Below, one piece after another: positions 37,686 through 46,394 of a stretch of 46,394 bases of DNA. The first letter of the stretch is position 1; the number at the start of each line of letters is the position of its first letter. The notes beneath the pieces are model-generated. The model saw only the letters and a program-made list of their open reading frames with translations, was not told where the DNA came from and searched no databases. The translations under genes were made by a program, and so were the position numbers. This stretch comes from an uncultured Clostridia bacterium (lineage in GTDB: Bacteria; Bacillota; Clostridia; TANB77; CAG-508): positions 1 through 46,394 of the forward strand of contig CANQVF010000015.1 of NCBI GenBank assembly GCA_947627185.1, in the 5' to 3' direction.

Positions 37686-40600
37686 TTATTTTGTATAATT
37701 TAAGTTAAATCCTTGTACTTCTGCTCTATGATATAATAATAGTTTTGAATCCATTACATCAACTACTTTATCATTATTTATATCTGCAGATTCAAATTGT
37801 GCACCTTCTAAGTTTATAACTTCTGTTCTATATTTTTTAATTAATACAGAATCTGCTGCATCTGCTGAACCATCACCATTGATATCTCCTTTTACTACTA
37901 CTTGATATACTAAAAGGTTTCCATCTTGGTCTTGTACTGGTTTTCCTTCATCATCTAATACTTTTACATACATTCCTGTTTTCATATATCCTGATGTTAC
38001 TTCTTCTCCATCTTTTTCAGCTGTTACTACAACTTCATAATCTGATCCATTTAATAAAATAGTTTTAAAATCTGAAACTGGAGTTTGAGCTAAAACACCT
38101 TTTACAAATTCTTCTCCTTCTTCATATCCTAAATCACTTGTATCTACAACTTCATCACTTGGATCAGGTAATGTAGGGCTATCTGTATTAGTGTTTGTAT
38201 CTGGTTTTTGTGTATTTGTATTTGGTTTAGGTGTGTCTGTATTTGTATTTGTATCTGGAGTTGGATCTACATCATCATCTTGATCATCATCTGAATTAGA
38301 TACTACTGTGTAGCGAATTGTTGCAGTTGTACCTTCACCAACACAAGTTGTTACTGGACTTCCATCTCCAGTTTGAGCAATTACTACTACTTTTGCAATT
38401 TTATCTCCTGGTGTTCTTGTATTTAATGTTACATAACTTCCTTCAAATTCAACTCTACCTCTTTGGCTTGTTTCTCCAAAAGAAGTTCTTTCTGTATCTA
38501 TTTTTTGTAATTGTGTAAATATTTTTGGTAATTCTACATTTATTGTAGTTGGGTAATCTTCTAAGCTAATTGGCTCTTCAATTACTAATTGTATGTCTTG
38601 ATTTGTTAAATCAATATTTAATGTATCTTCTCTTGCTAAATAATTAGCATAATTTCCACCTGATATATAATCTAAGTATATTAATAAACTTGTAACATCT
38701 GAAATTTTATTTCCAGATAAATTTAATTCTTCCATATTTTTAAATAATGATTGGAATTGTTGTTCTGTTATTTCTAATTTTCCTTCAAGTAAGTTGTTAC
38801 TTAAATCTAAAACTTTTATATTTGGTAATTTTGTAAGTGCATCCATATTTGAGATAAAGTTATATCCTAAATATAATCTTTTTAAGTTTGGCATACTTGA
38901 CCAATCAACTTTTGAAACATCTGCTATATAACAATAGCTTGCATCTAATGTATATAATGATTGTAATTCTGCTATTCTATCTATATTAATATCTGCATTA
39001 TAAGAAATATTTAAATCTTTAAGTCTAGCTAATTTAACATATTTACTTATATCACCATTTAATAATTTTTTAGCTAATGTCATTAATTGATTATATAAAG
39101 GTAATTCATCTAGTTTATTTAATTCTACTTCTTCAGTGCTTTTATAATCATTTCCTTCTGACATTATAATTTCATATGTTTTTTGTTTTGGAACATCTAG
39201 ATCAGATACTGCAGATGTTATATCACCATTTCCACTACATCCTGCTTTTGTTAATAAATCACTCATGTAATTTTTGGTTGTTCCTTCTACATCTGTATAA
39301 GTTTTTGGAATATTATCCTTAGGTTTTGCACTTTCTATTAGGTTATCTTTGTTTACAGTTTCATTTCTATATGTTGCTAATCTATTAAGAAATTTATATT
39401 CTCCTTTACCTGTATTAACATTTAAAGATCCTGCTTTATCATTATAATAATTTTCCTTACCTACTTGTTCTTTTATATATCCATATTGAATAAGAGAATA
39501 ACTTCTAGTTTGTTCTTCATAATTTTTGTATACATCAAAATATGAATCAGACATATTTTCTTCTATTAATTTTAGTACTCTTTCTTCCAAATCTGTTGGT
39601 ATTTCTTCTGTTTTAAGATTTTTTATTCTGTTTTTTAAATATTCTACATTATAGCAATAATCATCTGCTGTTTCATTATTCATTCTTTTTATTAAACAAT
39701 AATTTGCCATTTCTGAATAAAGAGCTATTTCTCTAAAATCATTTAAATAATCCACACATTGTTTTCTACTTAAAGCCTTTTTACTAAATTCTTCATCAAA
39801 ATATTTTGATATTGGTGTCTCACCATTTTCTTTGTTTTCATCAATTGTAAATGTTACATTAAATATTTTTGATATTAAATCTTTATCTAATTGAGTTAAA
39901 GCATGTTGTTGTTCTAATGTTTTTATAAAGTTTATTTGTTCAGTTAATAAACCTTTAGCTGATGTTAAAGAGTCTTTTGTTGTTTTTTCATATGTTTGAT
40001 ATTCATCATATGTTAAATAATTAACATTTGGAGCCAATAAAGAAGTTAATTTATATTCATCATTATAAACTTCATACAAATTTGCTAAAAAATCATAAAC
40101 ATTATCTAATTCTTTATTAATTTTTTCTAAAGAACCATCTATATATCCTTTTTCTGAATCTGTATAACCGTTTATATAACTTAAATATCCTGGAGTAAAT
40201 TTATTATCTTCACTAGTTTTACCTTTAATACTGTCAATTATACTTTCTATAGATTTTGCTTTTTCTTCTAAACTCTTGGCATATTCGGCATCTTTTCCTT
40301 CTTCTTTTTGTATTTTTGCCATTTCTTTTAATGTTTCAATTATTTTATCATAGGCTTCATTTATTAATTTTGTATTATCTTTCATTGTTTTTTCTGCATT
40401 TTCTATTTCTGTAACTGATTGTTGTAAATTACCATATTCTCTTGTTTTTAACCATTTTGTATAATCATCAACAATTTGTTTTTCCCAATTTTCTTTTTGA
40501 TATTCCATATTATATAATGGATTTATATCTTCTAAATAGTTATGTGAAACATTTAATTTAGAATTTAATCCTACAAAATATTCAAGACCAGATAAATCTC

Positions 40601-41990
40601 TTATTTGTTTATTATTTAAAATTAATGATGGTATTTTGTTTGTTAAAACAGCATCATCTATAACAAATGTTCTAGCATCATCATATGCATCTATATATAA
40701 GTTCTTTCCATCACCACTACCAGATACTCTATAACCTGCTTTCATACTTCCATCTGTTTCATAAATGTTTGTAGCTTCTACTTTTAAATTTAATTCATTT
40801 TCTGATTTTAATTCAGCATCATCACTTACATATTTATATATTTTATCAGTAGCTGGATTATATAAATATGAACGACCTGCTCCACCTTTTTCTGTTAATT
40901 TTCTACAACCTTTATTTTTACCTGATATAATTTCAGTATAATAATATTCACCATATATAATTTCTCCATTTGTATCTACTTCGTATCTATAGCTTGATAA
41001 TTCTGGATTTTTAGTTTGTCCTGCTGTTAATTGTTCTTTTATAGCATTATATAGATTTGTATCCATTGTTGTTATAGCTTCTGATGATTTATCAAATGTT
41101 ACAAAATATAATTTAAACATACTACCATTTAATATGTTTTCTGCTGCTTTATTTGGATTACTTACACTAGCAGCTTCTGTTGGATCATCATGTATATATA
41201 TAGTAACTTCTAGCATTCCATAATAAGGTGTGCCATACTTACCTTCTTCACTCCATATATTAACATCTATTTGATAATTTTCATCATTTACATACATTGG
41301 AATAGAATCCACACTTAAAAATGGTGGTGTATTCATAATAACTCCATTTTCTTTTTGTAAATCAGTTAATGCTTGTGGAACCATTCTAACATTTTTCCAA
41401 CATGATTTAATGTAACCTGCCAATTCTAATATTGTAGGTAATGTAAATTTAGCTTTTTCTTCATTGTCAGAATCTTCTTCAGTATTAATGTAAACACTTT
41501 GAACTGACATTACATTTTGACCACTAAGAATAATTTTTCCAGAACCTGCTGGATCTCTTAGTCTATCAACTAAACCTCTTATCTCACTAATATCTTCTAA
41601 TTTATTAGTAGATAAATCTAAGTAATTTAAGTTTGGTAAATTGTTTAAAACACCTAAATTACTATCTTTTGTTAGGTTATTTCCTGATAACTCTAACACT
41701 TCTAGTGATGAAAAAGCATCAAGTCCTGTTAAATCTGAGATTGCTCCCTCATTTAAAAGTAACTTTTTAATAGAGGCTTTTTCTTCTTCACTTAAAGTAA
41801 AGGTGTGAGTAACTTCATTCATTTCAACTTCAATACCTTGTGCTTCAAGACTTGCTTTTACTGCCTTAAATAAGTTACTGTTCAGTTGAATCTCTGCACC
41901 TTCTGCTGCGTTTACCACGAAAAGTGGCATAACGCAATTCAATAGCATAATCATAATTAATGCGATTGAGATTAACATCTTCCTTTTCAT
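37686..41990 (-). CDS. Large secreted leucine-rich-repeat protein with C-terminal dockerin
   Basis: A 1434-aa secreted protein. The signal peptide is MKRKMLISIALIMIMLLNCVMPLFVVNAA. Leucine-rich repeats occur in three blocks: about 70-143 (LEVLELSGNNL, LNYLDLSTNKL), about 430-493 (IPSLILNNKQIRDLSGLEYF) and about 970-1117 (LKDLNISYNADI, LKRLYLGYNFI, IKVLDLSNNLL, MEELNLSGNKI). Between the second and third lies a long charged helical, coiled-coil-like stretch (about 497-820). A Pro/Thr/Asn/Asp linker (about 1233-1270) leads to a short beta domain and a type I dockerin (about 1366-1434). Its two calcium loops are GDINGDGSADAADS (from 1368) and ADINNDKVVDVMDS (from 1402). No enzyme domain is visible, so this is more likely an adhesive or structural cargo than a glycosidase. 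The start is chosen at MKRKM because GGGAGG lies just upstream; the longer frame has no ribosome binding site. Confidence 0.88.
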   Translation of the reverse strand: MKRKMLISIALIMIMLLNCVMPLFVVNAAEGAEIQLNSNLFKAVKASLEAQGIEVEMNEVTHTFTLSEEEKASIKKLLLNEGAISDLTGLDAFSSLEVLELSGNNLTKDSNLGVLNNLPNLNYLDLSTNKLEDISEIRGLVDRLRDPAGSGKIILSGQNVMSVQSVYINTEEDSDNEEKAKFTLPTILELAGYIKSCWKNVRMVPQALTDLQKENGVIMNTPPFLSVDSIPMYVNDENYQIDVNIWSEEGKYGTPYYGMLEVTIYIHDDPTEAASVSNPNKAAENILNGSMFKLYFVTFDKSSEAITTMDTNLYNAIKEQLTAGQTKNPELSSYRYEVDTNGEIIYGEYYYTEIISGKNKGCRKLTEKGGAGRSYLYNPATDKIYKYVSDDAELKSENELNLKVEATNIYETDGSMKAGYRVSGSGDGKNLYIDAYDDARTFVIDDAVLTNKIPSLILNNKQIRDLSGLEYFVGLNSKLNVSHNYLEDINPLYNMEYQKENWEKQIVDDYTKWLKTREYGNLQQSVTEIENAEKTMKDNTKLINEAYDKIIETLKEMAKIQKEEGKDAEYAKSLEEKAKSIESIIDSIKGKTSEDNKFTPGYLSYINGYTDSEKGYIDGSLEKINKELDNVYDFLANLYEVYNDEYKLTSLLAPNVNYLTYDEYQTYEKTTKDSLTSAKGLLTEQINFIKTLEQQHALTQLDKDLISKIFNVTFTIDENKENGETPISKYFDEEFSKKALSRKQCVDYLNDFREIALYSEMANYCLIKRMNNETADDYCYNVEYLKNRIKNLKTEEIPTDLEERVLKLIEENMSDSYFDVYKNYEEQTRSYSLIQYGYIKEQVGKENYYNDKAGSLNVNTGKGEYKFLNRLATYRNETVNKDNLIESAKPKDNIPKTYTDVEGTTKNYMSDLLTKAGCSGNGDITSAVSDLDVPKQKTYEIIMSEGNDYKSTEEVELNKLDELPLYNQLMTLAKKLLNGDISKYVKLARLKDLNISYNADINIDRIAELQSLYTLDASYCYIADVSKVDWSSMPNLKRLYLGYNFISNMDALTKLPNIKVLDLSNNLLEGKLEITEQQFQSLFKNMEELNLSGNKISDVTSLLIYLDYISGGNYANYLAREDTLNIDLTNQDIQLVIEEPISLEDYPTTINVELPKIFTQLQKIDTERTSFGETSQRGRVEFEGSYVTLNTRTPGDKIAKVVVIAQTGDGSPVTTCVGEGTTATIRYTVVSNSDDDQDDDVDPTPDTNTNTDTPKPNTNTQKPDTNTNTDSPTLPDPSDEVVDTSDLGYEEGEEFVKGVLAQTPVSDFKTILLNGSDYEVVVTAEKDGEEVTSGYMKTGMYVKVLDDEGKPVQDQDGNLLVYQVVVKGDINGDGSADAADSVLIKKYRTEVINLEGAQFESADINNDKVVDVMDSKLLLYHRAEVQGFNLNYTK

Positions 41991-42035
41991 AATAAATCCT
42001 CCCTGAAATTTGATTAGATATTTTTCATTAGTAAT

Positions 42036-42063
42036 ATGATAGCATTTTGTTTTTTTTTTGCAA
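42036..42063 (-). promoter_or_regulatory. Candidate promoter of the dockerin protein gene
   Basis: TTGCAA (42058-42063), 16 bases including a run of A, TATCAT (42036-42041) on the minus strand. The homopolymeric spacer could vary in length. Confidence 0.45.
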
Positions 42064-42183
42064 TAGCATATTTTTTCATCATTTCCAAATACTACCAAAT
42101 CTTTTTACGGAAAGACTTTTATGAGGTTTTAAGCATCTATTATTAAGTTTTTATTACTTTTTTTAGCTTTTTTTAAGTTTTTC

Positions 42184-42246
42184 TTACGAAACAGCAACTT
42201 TTACAGCTTTTTTTTCATTATTTTTTTTAGGATCTTTTTCAAAAAT
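42184..42246 (-). other. Twenty sense codons in frame after the tatD stop
   Basis: Directly after the tatD TAA (42247-42249) the same frame stays open for 20 codons, reading IFEKDPKKNNEKKAVKVAVS, before a second TAA (42184-42186). The tail is Lys-rich like a genuine C-terminus, but poly-A DNA readily produces such runs by chance. No ribosome binding site or start codon serves it. The rest of the gap to the dockerin gene shows nothing else. Confidence 0.25.
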
Positions 42247-43011
42247 TTAATTTATATCATATATTTTCATAGCATTTCTATAAGTAATTTCTGCAATTTC
42301 TTCTATAGAAACTTTTTTTATTTCTGCTACTCTTTTTGCCACTAATTTCACATTGCTTGGCGTATTTCTTCTGCCTCTGTAAGGTTCTGGAGATAAATAT
42401 GGAGAATCTGTTTCAATTAAAATTCTTTCATTTGGTACAATACTTACAGTCTCTTCTGATTTCGCATTTTTAAAAGTTATATTTCCACTAAACGATATAT
42501 AAAACCCTAGTTTTAATCCTTCTTTTATAAGTTCTACATTTAAAGGGCAACAATGAAATATTCCTTTCTTGTTTACTGGGTGCTTTTTTAAAATTTCTAA
42601 TGTATCCATAACAGCTTCTCTTGTATGTATTACTATTGGTTTATTAAGTTTATTTGCAATTTCAATTTGTTTTATAAATAGTTCTTTTTGTTTTTCTTTG
42701 TTTTCTTTATTCCAATAATAGTCTAATCCTATTTCACCTATAGCAACTACCTTATCATTATGAGATAATTTTTCTATTTCTCTTAAATTTTTTTCATTAA
42801 AATCTTCTATATCGTTTGGTGAAATACCGCAAGTAGCATAAATAAAAGCCGTATTTTTGGATATTTCTACAGCTTTTTTACTTTGCTTTAAATTATATCC
42901 TATACATACGGTTTTTGTTATATTTTCCTTATACATTAAATTTATAATTTCTTCTCTATCTTCATTAAACTTTTCATCATTAAAGTGAGAATGCGAATCA
43001 AAAAATTCCAT
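42247..43011 (-). CDS. tatD: TatD family metal-dependent deoxyribonuclease
   Basis: A 254-aa TatD-type hydrolase with the amidohydrolase-like TIM barrel. The metal ligands are visible in order: HSH (H7 and H9 in FDSHSHFND), the Glu in AIGEIGLDYYW, His in PIVIHTREA, His in GIFHCCP and Asp in LIETDSPYLSPEPYRGRRNTP. Family members are 3'-5' exonucleases acting on DNA, with proposed roles in repair and DNA degradation. The ATG follows the acpS stop codon directly (TAA then ATG), with AAGGAG inside the end of acpS, so the two are translationally coupled. It is the last gene of the WG-protein operon. Confidence 0.95.
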   Translation of the reverse strand: MEFFDSHSHFNDEKFNEDREEIINLMYKENITKTVCIGYNLKQSKKAVEISKNTAFIYATCGISPNDIEDFNEKNLREIEKLSHNDKVVAIGEIGLDYYWNKENKEKQKELFIKQIEIANKLNKPIVIHTREAVMDTLEILKKHPVNKKGIFHCCPLNVELIKEGLKLGFYISFSGNITFKNAKSEETVSIVPNERILIETDSPYLSPEPYRGRRNTPSNVKLVAKRVAEIKKVSIEEIAEITYRNAMKIYDIN

Positions 43012-43383
43012 TTATTTCTCCTTATATATAGCTACTGCATTAGCAATAGCATATTCTTTGCAATGTGAAAGACTAATTTCCAAATTTTCCAAATTTTCAA
43101 TTTTAAAATTTAAATTTACAAGAGGTTTTCCATTTGTATCATTTAAAATTTCAAAATCTGTCCAAGAATATGTAAAATCAATATAATCACTTAATGCTTT
43201 ATAAATAGCTTCTTTAGCTGCAAACCTTGCTGAATAACTCTGATACTTTTGATTTTTCTTTGATTCACAATATTCTATTTCTTTTGGAGTAAATATTCTA
43301 TTTAAAAACTTTTCTCCATTAACTTCTATATCTTTTTGAATTCTTTTTATTTCAATTATATCTGTTCCATTTGTTATTTTCAT
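43012..43383 (-). CDS. acpS: Holo-[acyl-carrier-protein] synthase
   Basis: A 123-aa phosphopantetheinyl transferase that moves the 4'-phosphopantetheine arm from coenzyme A to acyl carrier protein, which is essential for fatty-acid synthesis. The magnesium ligands sit at the classical positions: D8 in GTDIIEIKRI and E58 in ARFAAKEAIYKAL. The conserved SLSHCKEYAIA motif lies near the C-terminus. Length and start are typical. GAGG precedes the ATG at a slightly long spacing of about 13 bases, and the gene starts 9 bases after the upstream unknown gene ends. Confidence 0.96.
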   Translation of the reverse strand: MKITNGTDIIEIKRIQKDIEVNGEKFLNRIFTPKEIEYCESKKNQKYQSYSARFAAKEAIYKALSDYIDFTYSWTDFEILNDTNGKPLVNLNFKIENLENLEISLSHCKEYAIANAVAIYKEK

Positions 43384-43392
43384 TTTACTTTT

Positions 43393-44664
43393 TTACCTCG
43401 ATAACCAATACATCAAGAAAATAATATTTATAGTATTAAATATCAAAGAGAAAATTAATAACATAACTATTATAGAATAATAATTATTATTCTTCTCTAT
43501 ATTTAGTTCTTTATAAATAACTTCATATTTGTTTTGTATTTCTGTGTATAATTCTTCTAACTCTAGTGCTTTGTTTAAAGTTCTATAATATAATGAACCA
43601 GTATCATCTAATGTTACTTCTTTGTTCCATATTTTTCTAGTAAATTTTGTGAACTTCTCTCTCATTTTAACAATGATATCATATTGTTTAAAATCTGTAT
43701 TAAGTTTCATTAAGAATATTTTTTTATATAATGACAATATATATAAGTAAAAATATTGATTTTCATATTCATATGGCAATTTTGTATAATTATAAGTATC
43801 TATTCCAGAACAAATTACATTTGAACTTGTATTTGAAATTGTTGTTTTTATATACTTATATTTCTCTATAATATGCAAATTATGCTCTAAATTTGCTTTA
43901 TTAAAATCAGAATTATAATTACTAGGCAATACATTTGCAAAACGCAAAAAATCATTTTCAATATTACTAAAGTTTGATTTTTCACTCCAATTACTAGTTT
44001 CAACACATACATAAGAATATGTATAAAATTGTGAATTTATAATATTCTCTTTTAAATTTTGGCTTTGATTTTTACTTTTACTATTTACACCTGTAATTTG
44101 ATGAATAAATTCTGAAATATCTTTTATATCATTAAAAGTGTCTGTTTGTATTTTTATATTTTCAAAATCTCTTAATGATGCAAATTCCGAATTTATTCCT
44201 TTAAACCTATAATTAAAATCTAGTAAATCTGTAAATTTATTGGTGTTTTCTAAATGTGTTTTCATTGTAAAAAAACATATTCCAGTATTAAAACAAATTA
44301 TTTCTATACCTTCTATTTTGAAGAAAATACCATCTTCTGTTCCAACCTTACCTTGTATGTCTTCTGCAAAATCATAAGTAAAATATGCAACAGTATTTCT
44401 TACAATTTTTCTTTTCTTATCTTCAACCTTACTATTTTTAAAATCTTTTAATAACTCTCCTCTTAATTCAAAAGAAGGAAACAAAAAAGATCTTATATTA
44501 GGTAAAAAGAAATTATATATATCTAAATCTTTTTCTTTTTCAAATATTTTATATGAACATCTTTTATCTTTTAAAAGTTTCAATATATATTTATCATACT
44601 TTGTTTCATCTATAATGTATGGATGTATAAAATACGTATATTGATATTTTGTCTTTAGTTCCAC
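43393..44664 (-). CDS. Unrecognised tail-anchored cytoplasmic protein
   Basis: A 423-aa protein that I do not recognise. It has no signal peptide. The bulk is a Tyr/Phe/Asn/Lys-rich soluble region with alternating strands and helices (IEGIEIICFNTGICFFTMKT near 118-137). A helical charged segment follows (about 365-395, LNKALELEELYTEIQNKYEVIYKEL) and then one long hydrophobic helix at the C-terminus (about 398-421, ending FLMYWLSR). This predicts a cytoplasmic domain fixed to the membrane by its tail. The helix-then-terminal-membrane layout faintly recalls RMD1/DUF155 or CorA-like proteins, but no motif such as GMN is present. The start is GTG (44662-44664), with AGGTAGG about 8 bases upstream. 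It sits between the WG-repeat gene (25-base gap) and acpS (9-base gap). Confidence 0.8.
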   Translation of the reverse strand: MELKTKYQYTYFIHPYIIDETKYDKYILKLLKDKRCSYKIFEKEKDLDIYNFFLPNIRSFLFPSFELRGELLKDFKNSKVEDKKRKIVRNTVAYFTYDFAEDIQGKVGTEDGIFFKIEGIEIICFNTGICFFTMKTHLENTNKFTDLLDFNYRFKGINSEFASLRDFENIKIQTDTFNDIKDISEFIHQITGVNSKSKNQSQNLKENIINSQFYTYSYVCVETSNWSEKSNFSNIENDFLRFANVLPSNYNSDFNKANLEHNLHIIEKYKYIKTTISNTSSNVICSGIDTYNYTKLPYEYENQYFYLYILSLYKKIFLMKLNTDFKQYDIIVKMREKFTKFTRKIWNKEVTLDDTGSLYYRTLNKALELEELYTEIQNKYEVIYKELNIEKNNNYYSIIVMLLIFSLIFNTINIIFLMYWLSR

Positions 44665-44689
44665 AATTATTACCTACCTTTTTCCTATG

Positions 44690-46216
44690 TTATTTGGTAT
44701 ATGCTTTGAAAGTTAAATCATTATATCGATTCCATTCTGAAATAAAATCAATGTATAAATAGTTATCAAGATTTCTTGTTGGTTTTACTATTACAGTTCC
44801 ATCAGATTTTAATGCTCCCCATAAACCATCTTTTTGAACTGCACAATATCCAAAACTATTTTGTTCTTTAGCATCATCATAAATACAATCTACTATTTTC
44901 TCTCCATCTTTGTTTTCATAACCATATTTTCCATTTTCTTTGATTAAGAATAATGTATTTGTAGTTAAAATTTCTTTATTAGTTTTTTCTTCAAATTTAA
45001 AATTATAATATTTATAATCATCATCTTTTCTTATTCTTAAATAACCAATTTCTGTATTAAGTTCTGAAATAATTATATCTTCTAAAACCACATTAAAATT
45101 TCTATCTATTATATCAGTTTTATAGTTTTCTTTTTCAGCTACAAGAAAATCACCAGAAGTTACATAATTTATACTATTATAATTATAATCAATTATATTC
45201 TTTTGATCTTTTCCTACAACTCCATATTTATTATTCAATTTAACTATATAATAATCTGAAAAAGAAAATTTTATATCTTCAAATTTAGCTGGTAAAATTT
45301 CTTCACCTTTTTCATTTATAACTCCATATTTTCCGTTTTTTGTAATAATGAAATTATCTAATTGTATATTTTCAACAGTATCAAATCCTTTGTTTAAAAT
45401 AACTTTATTAGAAGAATCTATAATTTCTAAAGTACCATTTTCATTTACAACATAATAATTGTTTCCAGTTACTTTCTTTATATCATCATATTTATTTTCA
45501 AGGACAACTGTTTTATCTGGTAATATTATACCATACTTATTTTCATCATTTTTTACAATGTATCCATTTTCATAATTTTCTGATATACTTTGAATATCTA
45601 TATAATTGCAATCTATAACAACTTCCCCAGTGCTAGAATTTAAAAGTCCTTTTTTTCCATTTTTTTCTAATATTATACTATGGTCTATCCCTTCTAAAGA
45701 ATAAATGTTATCATATTCTGGTTTTACAATCTCTTTTCCTTCAAAATCGATTAAACCATATTTTCCATCTTTTTCATATTTTAATACATTATCATCATAC
45801 CAAATGCCATCATTGTTTTTATTTTCTAAAGCTTGTATTTTATCATATTCTGTAAAAATTTGATTTTCGTTCTCATCTAAAATTTTTGTTTTATAAGTTT
45901 CATTATTATAATCTATATCGTAATTACAAATAAAAATAGGTTTATTTTCGTCAGGTACTACTACCATTTCATCATAATTTAATCCAACAACTATGTTTCC
46001 TTTATTATCGATTACTCCCCATTTATTATTTTCATAAACTGGAAAGTAAGTAGTAATAGTAGAAACATCTTTTGTTAGATTTTGTTTTGGAGTTAATAAA
46101 TTTCTAAATGAAATTATTATCATTATAACAACAACAATAGCAATTATAGTGGCAAAAACTTTTTTTACATTTAGCTTTGGTACATCGTCATATCTTTTTC
46201 CTCTACTTCTGCTCAT
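44690..46216 (-). CDS. WG-repeat membrane protein
   Basis: A 508-aa single-pass membrane protein. A basic N-terminus (MSRSRGKRYDDVPKLNVKK) and one transmembrane helix (about 20-42) precede an extracellular region built of WG (KWGVID-type) repeats. Clear copies read NKWGVIDNKGNIVVGLNYDEM, GKYGLIDFEGKEIVKPEYDNI, GKKGLLNSSTGEVVIDCNYID, NKYGIILPDKTVVLENKYDDI, GKYGVINEKGEEILPAKFEDI and GLWGALKSDGTVIVKP. WG repeats form short beta units of unknown binding function. The ATG follows GGAGG. A near-consensus promoter lies just upstream, making this the first gene of the operon with the tail-anchored protein, acpS and tatD. Confidence 0.9.
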   Translation of the reverse strand: MSRSRGKRYDDVPKLNVKKVFATIIAIVVVIMIIISFRNLLTPKQNLTKDVSTITTYFPVYENNKWGVIDNKGNIVVGLNYDEMVVVPDENKPIFICNYDIDYNNETYKTKILDENENQIFTEYDKIQALENKNNDGIWYDDNVLKYEKDGKYGLIDFEGKEIVKPEYDNIYSLEGIDHSIILEKNGKKGLLNSSTGEVVIDCNYIDIQSISENYENGYIVKNDENKYGIILPDKTVVLENKYDDIKKVTGNNYYVVNENGTLEIIDSSNKVILNKGFDTVENIQLDNFIITKNGKYGVINEKGEEILPAKFEDIKFSFSDYYIVKLNNKYGVVGKDQKNIIDYNYNSINYVTSGDFLVAEKENYKTDIIDRNFNVVLEDIIISELNTEIGYLRIRKDDDYKYYNFKFEEKTNKEILTTNTLFLIKENGKYGYENKDGEKIVDCIYDDAKEQNSFGYCAVQKDGLWGALKSDGTVIVKPTRNLDNYLYIDFISEWNRYNDLTFKAYTK

Positions 46217-46246
46217 TTAAACCTCCATAATACACATTTTTATCTA

Positions 46247-46275
46247 GTATTACATACATAATATATCATTTTCAA
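46247..46275 (-). promoter_or_regulatory. Promoter of the WG-protein/acpS/tatD operon
   Basis: TTGAAA (46270-46275), 17 bases, TAATAC (46247-46252) on the minus strand. The remaining bases to the right edge (46276-46394) hold no feature I can support. Confidence 0.65.
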
Positions 46276-46394
46276 ATAAAAAAAACAATAATGTTTATGT
46301 ATTTTTTTTTATTTGTCTGTAGGTTAGTCAATCATATGTCACACTTTTTTGAAAAATATATAGTTTGAGTACCTTATATTGTTAATAACGATTC

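Noticed and set aside
416..46216. Possible alternative genetic code given the very low G+C
   Set aside because: TGA ends essC, TAG ends the DUF4143 gene and htpX, and no conserved gene has an internal stop, so the standard code fits.
1..46394. tRNA, rRNA or transposase genes
   Set aside because: No cloverleaf-like GC-rich segments, ribosomal RNA signatures or transposase frames were recognisable; the one GC-rich spot is the 14503-14663 element.

Overview
The window is very AT-rich bacterial DNA. By eye it is roughly a quarter G+C, though I did not compute this. Genes have strong GGAGG-type ribosome binding sites and sigma-A type promoters (TTGACA/TATAAT), and all three standard stop codons are used. 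The RpoB/RpoC type, an EssC/YukD type VII secretion pair, an LPXTG wall-sorting signal and a cohesin/dockerin pair point to a low-GC Gram-positive of the Firmicutes, most likely an uncultured host-associated member of Clostridia. That placement is inference. I see no tRNA, rRNA, CRISPR, transposase or prophage genes.

Layout. Nearly every gene is on the minus strand, so transcription runs from high to low coordinates. Right to left: a WG-repeat membrane protein, an unrecognised tail-anchored protein, acpS and tatD form a tight operon (46.2-42.2 kb). Next is a surface pair: a 1434-aa leucine-rich-repeat protein ending in a dockerin, then an LPXTG-anchored single-cohesin protein (42.0-36.6 kb). 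Then come lemA and htpX, a YabE-like G5/3D-domain wall protein, a DUF4143 ATPase with its own palindromic leader, and the DNA-uptake/recombination cluster comM(yifB)-dprA-yraN (36.4-29.3 kb). A 12.2-kb gene for a 4080-aa DUF11/SdrD-B-repeat surface protein follows (29.1-16.8 kb), then an AI-2E-family exporter-like protein.

The only plus-strand gene (14.8-15.5 kb) encodes a small single-pass membrane protein. It is separated from the divergent rpoB-rpoC operon by about 850 bases of non-coding DNA. That DNA holds a 161-bp inverted-repeat element with an unusually GC-rich core and the long structured rpoB leader. After rpoC comes a strongly promoted single gene for an unknown 282-aa helical protein, then essC and yukD at the left edge.

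Themes. Much of the window concerns the cell envelope: type VII secretion, giant adhesin-like proteins, a cohesin-dockerin surface complex, and wall remodelling. The most unusual items are the giant protein, which looks like two complete surface proteins fused in frame; the adjacent cohesin/dockerin pair; the strongly expressed unknown gene beside essC; and the 161-bp palindromic element. Residue positions were counted by hand or converted from coordinates and may be off by a few.
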